NCBI GenBank assembly: GCA_045589235.1
Contig: JAZNOR010000040.1
Location: forward strand, 1 to 7,374
Source: RGIG7332 sp045589235
Lineage (GTDB): Bacteria > Bacillota > Clostridia > Oscillospirales > JAAYXM01
Reading direction: 5' to 3'
DNA: 7,374 bases
Below the pieces are notes generated by a model, which was not told where the DNA came from, made no database searches, and was given only the letters and a program-made list of their open reading frames with translations. This document shows positions 1 through 5,525 of this stretch, one piece after another (within the stretch, counting starts at the first letter, position 1; each line of letters starts with the position of its first letter). The position numbers were made by a program, and so were the translations under genes.

Positions 1-288
1 CGGTCCTGTCTCACCTATCGGACCCCGCGGACCTGCCGGTCCTGTCTCACCTATCGGACCCTGCGGACCTGCCGGTCCTGTCTCACCTATCGGACCCTGC
101 GGACCTGCCGGTCCCGTCTCACCTATCGGACCCTGCGGACCTGCCGGTCCCGTCAAACCAATCGGACCTTGCGGACCTGCCGGTCCCGTCAAACCAATCG
201 GACCCTGCGGACCTGCCGGTCCCGTCAAACCAATCGGACCTTGCGGACCTGCCGGTCCTGTCTCACCTATCGGACCTTGTGGACCTAT
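1..288. repeat. Eight tandem 36-bp repeats encoding 12-residue collagen units
   Basis: Eight contiguous 36-bp units begin at 1, 37, 73, 109, 145, 181, 217 and 253; the eighth diverges at its end. Read on the minus strand, each encodes four triplets, GPQ-GPI-G(E/L)T-GPA in rotation. Units 1-4 and 8 encode GET, units 5-7 encode GLT. The variants are linked to synonymous changes: the Ile codon is ATA with GET and ATT with GLT. The Thr codon is ACA in units 1-3 and 8 and ACG in units 4-7, so unit 4 combines the two classes. Unit 1 has Arg in place of Gln. There are no spacers, so this is not a CRISPR array. The array continues beyond the left edge. Confidence 0.95.
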
Positions 289-513
289 AGGACCTTGCGG
301 GCCCACATCTCCCGTTTCTCCGGCAGAGCCGCGCGGACCCCGCGGCCCCGGCGGTCCCGGAGGACACTGCGGACACGGAGGGCAAGGTGTGCAATCGTCT
401 TTTCTGTCGCAACAATCGTTTGAAAAATGATTGCTTCTGCCACAAGGTATCGTCTGATAGCCATCATTGTTGCGGGCATTGTCGCAATCATTTCTGTTTC
501 TAAAGCCATTCAT
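1..513 (-). CDS. Collagen-like Gly-X-Y repeat protein, N-terminal part (runs off left edge)
   Basis: Read on the minus strand from the ATG at 513-511, 171 codons stay open to base 1, so the C-terminus is missing. Residues 1-40 are polar and rich in Asn, Asp, Arg and Cys (Cys10, 24, 34, 35). Residues 41-52 form four Cys-X-Y triplets (Cys41, 44, 47, 50), followed from Gly53 by about 39 unbroken Gly-X-Y triplets, mostly GPQ, GPI, GET, GLT and GPA. Such sequence is expected to fold as a collagen triple helix. In Firmicutes these proteins are usually on the cell or spore surface (BclA-type exosporium filaments are the known example) and often carry a C-terminal globular trimerisation domain, which cannot be seen here. 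No signal peptide is evident at the N-terminus, which suits a spore-coat or exosporium protein but does not prove it. The gene is monocistronic at its 5' side, being separated from the upstream phosphatase gene by a terminator. The family is certain from the repeat; the role is inferred. Confidence 0.93.
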   Translation of the reverse strand, partial: MNGFRNRNDCDNARNNDGYQTIPCGRSNHFSNDCCDRKDDCTPCPPCPQCPPGPPGPRGPRGSAGETGDVGPQGPIGPQGPIGETGPAGPQGPIGLTGPAGPQGPIGLTGPAGPQGPIGLTGPAGPQGPIGETGPAGPQGPIGETGPAGPQGPIGETGPAGPRGPIGETGP

Positions 514-648
514 TATACTTATTGTCGCCTCCTCTTATAAGTCGGAACTATGCAATAAATAATTCCGCATTACATAATATTGTTTGTCCCCATAAAAAGA
601 CACTGAGCGGCTCCTGCTTACTCAATTTAAACATCGTAAATAAATATC
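514..648 (-). other. Upstream region of the collagen-like gene, no assignable promoter
   Basis: This 135-bp stretch must contain the promoter of the collagen-like gene, because a terminator closes the upstream unit at 649-682. I find no convincing sigma-A pair here: TTGAGT around 620-625 has no -10 at a suitable distance, and TATTAT near 577-582 has no good -35. That contrasts with the clear sigma-A promoters of the neighbours and leaves room for an alternative (for example sporulation) sigma factor. I could not match a sigma-E, -G or -K consensus with confidence. Confidence 0.4.
528..533 (-). promoter_or_regulatory. Shine-Dalgarno of the collagen-like gene with long spacing
   Basis: A full AGGAGG reads on the minus strand at 533-528. 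It is the only good ribosome binding site before the ATG at 513, but the gap is 14 nucleotides, longer than the usual 5-10. No in-frame ATG, GTG or TTG lies closer. The second ATG at 509 is out of the Gly-X-Y frame. Confidence 0.65.
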
Positions 649-682
649 AAAAGACGGAAATGTACACACATTTCCGTCTTTT
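649..682 (-). terminator. Intrinsic terminator of the histidine phosphatase gene
   Basis: A perfect 15-bp inverted repeat (649-663 with 668-682) surrounds a 4-nt loop. On the minus strand the stem ends in TTTT, giving a short U-tract. It lies 55 bp downstream of the phosphatase stop codon at 738-740, with AT-rich DNA between. The A/T runs are symmetrical, so it could also act on plus-strand transcripts, but no plus-strand gene lies upstream. Confidence 0.85.
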
Positions 683-737
683 AGCCTGTTAAATTAAATA
701 TTTTTTAACTATTAATAAGCATTTTTCTTCTCAATAT

Positions 738-1379
738 TTATGCCTGAGCAGGAAAATCTGTCTTCAAGTCTGAAAGGTATTCATCAATACTTGTTGCAGA
801 AACTTTCCATTTGCCGTCTTCTCGCGTTAAGATATTAACCGATGCATTTGAAACAAAATTAAATTCCTGCATTCCCTCAATACACCCAAGCTCAATCACC
901 GTGCAAACCGCGCGAATTGCACAAGCATGAGTTGCCACAAGAACTGTTTTGCCTTCATTTTCATCTGCAATTCGGTTGAGTTCGGCGAGCATTCTCTCCG
1001 AAAGCTCTTTTGTTGACTCTCCACCCGTCGGGCGACTTTTTCCGATATCTTCAAGCCATATTTTATAATCATCGGCATATTTTTCAGCAATATCGGAATA
1101 TTTCATACCTTCCCAGATACCTGCATAAATCTCTCGCAGAGCCTCACTTTTTTCTGTTTCCATACCGAGCTTTTCTGCAACTGCGCACGCCGTATCATAT
1201 GCGCGCGAAAGGTCACTTGAATAAATTTTATCTATCTTGTAATTTTCCGCTATATACTTTGCCGCGAGTTTAGCCTGCTGCTGTCCGACACTTGATAACG
1301 GTATATCAAGCTGCGCCGCAATAATACCGCTACTGTTTGCCACACTCTCTCCGTGCCTCAATAAAATGATCGTTGTCAT
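738..1379 (-). CDS. Histidine phosphatase family protein (phosphoglycerate mutase-like)
   Basis: The 213-residue protein carries the complete active-site set of the branch 1 histidine phosphatase (PGM-like) superfamily: Arg8-His9-Gly10 near the N-terminus (His9 is the phospho-accepting nucleophile), Arg59 in a SSDLSRA segment, Glu83 in LREI and His151 in VATHA. A PTGGES segment (117-122) precedes a conserved helix. The length fits the small cytosolic phosphatases of the GpmB/CobC/YhfR type. It could dephosphorylate a sugar phosphate, a nucleotide or a cobalamin precursor; the sequence does not decide, and no cobalamin or glycolysis genes lie nearby. It is probably not a glycolytic mutase, which is usually longer. 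The start is supported by GGTGAT, a match to the extended anti-Shine-Dalgarno, six nucleotides before the ATG. The gene is monocistronic, with a sigma-A promoter at 1399-1427 and a terminator at 649-682. Confidence 0.93.
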   Translation of the reverse strand: MTTIILLRHGESVANSSGIIAAQLDIPLSSVGQQQAKLAAKYIAENYKIDKIYSSDLSRAYDTACAVAEKLGMETEKSEALREIYAGIWEGMKYSDIAEKYADDYKIWLEDIGKSRPTGGESTKELSERMLAELNRIADENEGKTVLVATHACAIRAVCTVIELGCIEGMQEFNFVSNASVNILTREDGKWKVSATSIDEYLSDLKTDFPAQA

Positions 1380-1398
1380 AAAATCATCACCGTAGCTT

Positions 1399-1427
1399 AT
1401 TTTATCATATAATCAATGTGTTTTCAA
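1399..1427 (-). promoter_or_regulatory. Sigma-A promoter of the histidine phosphatase gene
   Basis: On the minus strand, -35 TTGAAA (1427-1422) and -10 TAAAAT (1404-1399) are separated by 17 bp. The ATG at 1379 is about 20 bp downstream of the -10, which implies a very short leader. The -35 box lies in the T-rich tail of the preceding gene's terminator. Confidence 0.75.
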
Positions 1428-1435
1428 TAAAATAA

Positions 1436-1459
1436 CGGACAATCGTTTCCGATTGTCCG
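1436..1459 (-). terminator. Intrinsic terminator of the Asp-box (sialidase-like) gene
   Basis: A perfect 10-bp GC-containing stem (1436-1445 with 1450-1459) reads on the minus strand with a GAAA tetraloop closed by C-G, a GNRA-type stable loop, followed by a T-rich tail (TTATTTTATT). It begins five bases after the TAG stop at 1467-1465. On the plus strand no run of T follows the stem, so it is directional. Confidence 0.88.
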
Positions 1460-1464
1460 ATATT

Positions 1465-2874
1465 CTACAAATATTGTCCATAATTTAAAATTTTATGGAA
1501 GGTAATCATATTCGTATCATGCTGACTTGCGCTTCCATTATAGCCTGTTCGTGAAAGCAGGTAAATATCATCGCCCGAGAAAATAAAGTTTGCATAAGAG
1601 AATGCATCATATTTATCAGGGTCACCTTCAATATGATATGCAATCCTCCACTCTTCCATATCATCGGATACCGCCATAACAAGCACGCGTCTGCCATGCG
1701 GCCAATGGTTTCCGATTGCGATAAACTTACCCGTTACCGGGTCTTTTTTTATTTCAAACTTACTGATTGCACTGAGTGGGAAGTTTGTTATACTTCTCGG
1801 ATTATACATTGGCTTTTCAGGGTCTTTGGTATCAACACTCATCATAAGAGATAATTCATATTTCATTGTGCGAAGTAAATTCACAACGCCGTTTGGTCCT
1901 TCAACAATGTTACCCTCAATACACTGATACGGGTCAACATCCTCCGGATAATACAGTTCTGACATTGTCCAGTTTTCAGGACACATAAGATCTGCATCTT
2001 TATCAATTGATAAAACTCCGAGATGATGAGCCAAATCATAATATTTATTTGCCATAAAGCACTCTTTGCCTGTTTTTGAGGTTGACCTTATCTCAACATG
2101 ACCGTACTCCATAGCCTTATACAGCCTGTCACCAATTATAACGGGATGCATACTCGAAGTGTGCCAGCCCCAACGATGAGCACTTTCGCCATAAAAAAGA
2201 GTTACGGGTGTCGACCATGTCTCTCCCTCATCATCCGAGCGCATAATAACCAAATCATCATATTCACAGCGAAGTGTCAAGAAATAAAGGACTCCATTAT
2301 GAACAAAAAGTGAGCCGTTTATCGAATGCATAATATCGCCAACATATTGCCAGGTTTCACCCTCGTCCTTTGAACGGTAGGTTTTAGCAAGACACGGCAG
2401 TGCCGGAAATTCATTTCTGTCAACAAAAATTGCTATAGAGGCAAACAAATCGCCTGATGGAAGTCGCACAATCGACGGTGCGCACGGGCTTCTTCCCGAG
2501 AAATCGTATGCAGTATCCAGTGGGTGCAGATAATCAAGCACTACTGCATTTGGAATTTCCTTTCCCGTTCTGACAATACGTTGGTGGCTTGACTTGCCGT
2601 CCTCGGTTTTCACATAAAACTCATAGTCGCAAAGCTCATTAAGACCGTCAACAATCGCAGTGCCGTAAGGAACTGTATACACTTTAAATTCATCTTCACT
2701 TCCAAGTTTGCGAACAAAAACCTTGTGTTCCGTATTTGGCGCGCCTTTGTCAATATAATCAAATTTGAAACCGAACTGCAACGGAACAAGACGTGTTACA
2801 TACGGGCTAAACTCCATTTCCTTTTCGCTTGGTCTTATATACGGTTTAAACTGGCATGATGTTGCACCTTTCAT
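1465..2874 (-). CDS. BNR/Asp-box beta-propeller protein of the sialidase superfamily, putative glycoside hydrolase
   Basis: The 469-residue protein has two perfect Asp boxes (S-x-D-x-G-x-T-W) at 168-175 and 213-220 and a degenerate one near 403-409 (SDDMEEW), the hallmark of six-bladed sialidase-like propellers. Residues about 25-105 look like a small beta-sandwich (fibronectin III-like) domain before the propeller, which begins near residue 128 with CAPSIVRLPSGDL. Classical sialidases have an Arg-Ile-Pro motif at this point, carrying the first arginine of the catalytic triad; here the aligned residues read APS. Other possible active-site segments are EGNIVEGPNG (320-329) and SRTGYNG (441-447). 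There is no signal peptide or membrane segment, so it is probably cytosolic and would act on imported or small glycans. The substrate is unknown; true sialidase activity is doubtful. The ATG is preceded only by a weak site (AAGTGG), but the internal Met20 has its AAAGGA too close. It is monocistronic, between the promoter at 2904-2932 and the terminator at 1436-1459. Confidence 0.85.
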   Translation of the reverse strand: MKGATSCQFKPYIRPSEKEMEFSPYVTRLVPLQFGFKFDYIDKGAPNTEHKVFVRKLGSEDEFKVYTVPYGTAIVDGLNELCDYEFYVKTEDGKSSHQRIVRTGKEIPNAVVLDYLHPLDTAYDFSGRSPCAPSIVRLPSGDLFASIAIFVDRNEFPALPCLAKTYRSKDEGETWQYVGDIMHSINGSLFVHNGVLYFLTLRCEYDDLVIMRSDDEGETWSTPVTLFYGESAHRWGWHTSSMHPVIIGDRLYKAMEYGHVEIRSTSKTGKECFMANKYYDLAHHLGVLSIDKDADLMCPENWTMSELYYPEDVDPYQCIEGNIVEGPNGVVNLLRTMKYELSLMMSVDTKDPEKPMYNPRSITNFPLSAISKFEIKKDPVTGKFIAIGNHWPHGRRVLVMAVSDDMEEWRIAYHIEGDPDKYDAFSYANFIFSGDDIYLLSRTGYNGSASQHDTNMITFHKILNYGQYL

Positions 2875-2903
2875 TTTAAACCACTTCTTTCAGTTTTTTC
2901 TTT

Positions 2904-2932
2904 ATTATACTTTATATGTAGTTTTTAATCAA
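2904..2932 (-). promoter_or_regulatory. Sigma-A promoter of the Asp-box (sialidase-like) gene
   Basis: On the minus strand, -35 TTGATT (2932-2927) and a consensus -10 TATAAT (2909-2904) are separated by 17 bp. The ATG at 2874 is 29 bp downstream of the -10, leaving a leader of roughly 20-25 nucleotides. It lies in a divergent intergenic region shared with the Ca2+-ATPase gene. Confidence 0.82.
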
Positions 2933-2988
2933 TATGTTTTCAGGGCACATTTTTATAGTTTTAAGACATTTTTTAATTCATATTCTTG

Positions 2989-3021
2989 TCCTTTGTCGCA
3001 TAAATTGTAGATGACAAAGGA
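2989..3021 (+). promoter_or_regulatory. Inverted repeat sequestering the Ca2+-ATPase ribosome binding site
   Basis: TCCTTTGTC at 2989-2997 is perfectly complementary to GACAAAGGA at 3013-3021, extendable inwards by a G-U pair (2998/3012), with a loop of about 13-15 nucleotides. The right arm contains nearly all of the Shine-Dalgarno AAAGGAG (3016-3022), which sits eight nucleotides before the ATG at 3031. In the folded state the site would be hidden. No U-tract follows, so it is not a terminator. The promoter for this leader was not identified with confidence; TATAGT at 2954-2959 is a possible -10 with a poor -35. The base pairing is seen directly; a regulatory role (translation control or temperature sensing) is inferred. 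Confidence 0.6.
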
Positions 3022-3030
3022 GTTGATTAA

Positions 3031-5511
3031 ATGAATGGTTTAAGCGAGACTGAGGCACGCAAACTTTTAGAAGTTCACGGCGAAAACAAAATAAAGTCAA
3101 AGAAAAAGATAAGTCCTTTTTCTTTGCTCATCGGTCAATTTAAAGATGCGCTTATTATAATTCTTTTAATTTCAACACTAATTTCCCTCACAATGGGCGA
3201 ATTTGTTGAAGCGATAACAATATCTGCAATAGTTGTTTTAAATGCCATTCTCGGCTTTATTCAAGAATTTCGTACGGAAAAAACTCTTGAAAAACTTGGT
3301 AATTTGGCCGCGCCAACTGCAACGGTGCTGCGTGATGGTATATTCAAAGAGTGTGATGCCCGCTATTTAGTGCCGGGAGATATTGTTAAATTGAATTCAG
3401 GAAGTCGCATTCCGGCAGATTGCGAGATTCTGGATGCAACCTCGCTCACAGTTGACGAATCAATGCTAAGTGGCGAATCAATCGGTGTATCAAAAAAACG
3501 CGGTGATTCTGCTTTTATGGGCACAAGTGTCACTGCAGGACATGCAACGGTTAAAATTACAAAAACAGGTGAGCGCACCGAAATGGGTAAAATCGCAGGA
3601 ATGCTTGAAGGTATAGAAATCTCCGCAACTCCGCTTCAAAAAAGACTCGCCCAGCTCAGTAAGTACATTGGAGTCGGCGCACTCGCAATTTGCTTAGTCG
3701 TTGCGACTTGCGGAATAATGCGCGGTGAAGATATTTTTGATATGCTACTCTGCGGAATTTCACTTGCAGTTGCCGCAGTACCCGAGGGACTTCCTGCAAT
3801 AGTGACGATTGCGCTTGCACTCTCCGTTAACAGAATGGCATCACGTCGCGCTCTCGTAAAAAAGCTTCACGCGGTTGAAACTTTGGGATGTGCCGACATA
3901 ATTTGTTCCGACAAAACAGGTACACTCACCGAAAACCGTATGACCGTTAAAAAAATCGCTTTATATGAAAAGACTTTTGATGCAGATAAGATTAAGAAGG
4001 GCGCACAAATTGAAAAGCTTTTAAGCTGTGCAGGACTTTGCAATCATGCAACGGTTACATACAAAAAGAAAAAAACGCATTTTTCAGGCGAAGCAACAGA
4101 GATTGCACTTTTAGAGATTGTTGAAAAACACGCTATTACAGTTAAAACTGACATAACCGATGAGATCCCTTTTGATTCCGAGCGCAAAATGATGTCTGTT
4201 CTTGCCAAAAACACAATTTATTCCAAAGGCGCACCAGATGTTCTTCTTTCAAAATGCACACATATTTTAACTCAAAACGGTGTTTGTAGCCTGACACCAA
4301 CTCACCGTAAAAAAATTCTTTCTCAAAACGAAGATATGGCAAAAGCTGCTCTTCGCGTACTCGGCTTTGCATATCGCGAAAGCACTGTACTTTGTGAAAA
4401 TGATTTAATTTTTATCGGACTTATGGGTATGCTCGACCCACCGCGGCGCGAAGCTTACTCTGCTGTTAAAAAATGCAAAAGTGCCGGAATCCGCCCGATT
4501 ATGATTACCGGTGACCACGCAACTACTGCGCGCGCAATTGCAAACGAGCTTAAAATTTTAAATGACAACGACATGGTGATAACAGGTTCTGAGCTTGATT
4601 CATTGTCTGATGATAAGCTAATCACTCTTCTTCCTAAAATTTCTGTGTTTGCGCGAGTTACTCCCGCGCATAAGCTACGTATTGTTAAAACATTAAAATC
4701 TCTCGGTCACATCGTTGCAATGACGGGTGATGGCGTTAACGATGCCCCTGCAATAAAAGAAGCTGACATCGGTGTTTCTATGGGAATTGGCGGTACAGAT
4801 GTTACAAAAGAAGCCGCAGATGTAATCTTGCTTGATGATAACTTTGCAACGCTTGTTAATGCAGTTGAAGAAGGTCGCGTTATATACAGTAATATCAGAA
4901 AATTTATTCGTTACCTGCTCTCCTGCAATATTGGTGAAGTTATAACAATGTTTTTTGCAATGCTTTTAGGTCTGCCTATTCCGCTTATTCCTATACAGAT
5001 TCTACTCATTAATCTCGTAACGGACGGACTTCCTGCAATTGCATTAAGTCTAGAGCCTACGGATTCCGATGCAATGAACAGCTCCCCGCGTGCATCTGAC
5101 GAATCAGTTTTTTCACACGGTCTTGCCACAACAATATGCATTCGCGGACTTCTTATCGGGCTCACTACACTCGGCGTTTTTTATTTTCTTTATGTGCAAA
5201 CAAACTTTATTCCTCTTGCACGAACAGGTGCGCTTTTAACCCTTGTACTCACGCAACTGATTCACGTTTTTGAATGCAAAAGCGAAACGCGCGGTCTTCT
5301 CTCCATTCCGATTATGAACAACAAACCACTTCTTCTTTCCGTTCTGCTCTCTCTTTTCTTTATGTATCTTGTAATTTACACTCCGTTCTTCTCAACTATT
5401 TTTCAAACAGTAGCATTATCTGCAAACCATTTACTTACAGTTTTGCTTTTCTGCCTTACTGTTCCGATAATTTCAAGTATTGCATTAAAAATAAAGAAAA
5501 AGGCTGAGTAA
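3031..5511 (+). CDS. P-type Ca2+-transporting ATPase (P2A, SERCA/PMR1-like)
   Basis: This 826-residue integral membrane pump is expected to export Ca2+ from the cytosol using ATP. It has the full P-type layout: a short N-terminal actuator segment; membrane helices M1-M2 (about 38-80); the actuator domain with SGES at 147-150; M3-M4 (about 210-262) with PEGLP at 251-255; the phosphorylation site DKTGTLT with Asp294; an ATP-binding domain with KGAPD at 399-403; TGDHATT at 493-499 and the hinge TGDGVNDAP at 565-573; then M5-M10 (about 625-818). Likely Ca2+ ligands by alignment to SERCA are Glu252 (M4), Asn633 and Glu636 (M5), and Asn661, Thr664 and Asp665 (M6, NLVTDGLP). The SERCA M8 glutamate position appears to be Gln742, suggesting one complete site rather than two. 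It is somewhat shorter than the usual 870-900 residues, mainly in the nucleotide-binding domain. The start has AAAGGAG eight bases upstream and an in-frame TAA directly before the ATG. It is the only plus-strand gene here and is monocistronic. Confidence 0.95.
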   Translation: MNGLSETEARKLLEVHGENKIKSKKKISPFSLLIGQFKDALIIILLISTLISLTMGEFVEAITISAIVVLNAILGFIQEFRTEKTLEKLGNLAAPTATVLRDGIFKECDARYLVPGDIVKLNSGSRIPADCEILDATSLTVDESMLSGESIGVSKKRGDSAFMGTSVTAGHATVKITKTGERTEMGKIAGMLEGIEISATPLQKRLAQLSKYIGVGALAICLVVATCGIMRGEDIFDMLLCGISLAVAAVPEGLPAIVTIALALSVNRMASRRALVKKLHAVETLGCADIICSDKTGTLTENRMTVKKIALYEKTFDADKIKKGAQIEKLLSCAGLCNHATVTYKKKKTHFSGEATEIALLEIVEKHAITVKTDITDEIPFDSERKMMSVLAKNTIYSKGAPDVLLSKCTHILTQNGVCSLTPTHRKKILSQNEDMAKAALRVLGFAYRESTVLCENDLIFIGLMGMLDPPRREAYSAVKKCKSAGIRPIMITGDHATTARAIANELKILNDNDMVITGSELDSLSDDKLITLLPKISVFARVTPAHKLRIVKTLKSLGHIVAMTGDGVNDAPAIKEADIGVSMGIGGTDVTKEAADVILLDDNFATLVNAVEEGRVIYSNIRKFIRYLLSCNIGEVITMFFAMLLGLPIPLIPIQILLINLVTDGLPAIALSLEPTDSDAMNSSPRASDESVFSHGLATTICIRGLLIGLTTLGVFYFLYVQTNFIPLARTGALLTLVLTQLIHVFECKSETRGLLSIPIMNNKPLLLSVLLSLFFMYLVIYTPFFSTIFQTVALSANHLLTVLLFCLTVPIISSIALKIKKKAE

Positions 5512-5525
5512 ACTACTCAGCCTTT
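5499..5525. terminator. Shared bidirectional terminator encoded in the ends of the ATPase and LysR genes
   Basis: A perfect 12-bp stem (5499-5510 with 5514-5525) and a 3-nt loop are flanked by A-rich DNA on the left and T-rich DNA on the right, so each strand reads A-tract, stem, then T-containing tail. The stem overlaps both stop codons (TAA at 5509-5511 on plus, TAG at 5515-5513 on minus). It also encodes Lys-Ala-Glu at the C-terminus of both proteins. It should end transcripts from both convergent genes. Confidence 0.88.

Noticed and set aside
1..288. 36-bp repeats as a possible CRISPR array
   Set aside because: The units are directly contiguous with no unique spacers and encode uninterrupted Gly-X-Y triplets.
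169..423. Plus-strand 84-residue frame with an Arg/Thr-rich periodic sequence over the repeat
   Set aside because: Its periodicity is the shadow of the 36-bp repeats. The minus-strand Gly-X-Y frame is continuous for 171 codons, has glycine in every third position and a ribosome binding site.
285..509. Minus-strand frame starting at ATG 509
   Set aside because: It is out of frame with the Gly-X-Y coding sequence and ends after 74 codons; the ATG at 513 opens the real frame.
543..567. CGGAA/TTCCG inverted repeat upstream of the collagen-like gene
   Set aside because: Five base pairs with a 15-nt spacer in AT-rich DNA is too weak to call an operator.
688..710. GTTAAA/TTTAAC inverted repeat after the phosphatase gene
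   Set aside because: Short, AT-only stem in AT-rich DNA; the strong hairpin at 649-682 explains termination.
2765..3010. Plus-strand 81-residue frame across the Asp-box gene start and intergenic region
   Set aside because: It covers the coding start and promoter of the minus-strand gene, has no good ribosome binding site, and its composition follows the AT-rich intergenic DNA.
2940..3030. yybP-ykoY type metal riboswitch before the Ca2+-ATPase
   Set aside because: The leader is too short and lacks the conserved core of that class; only the simple hairpin over the ribosome binding site is visible.
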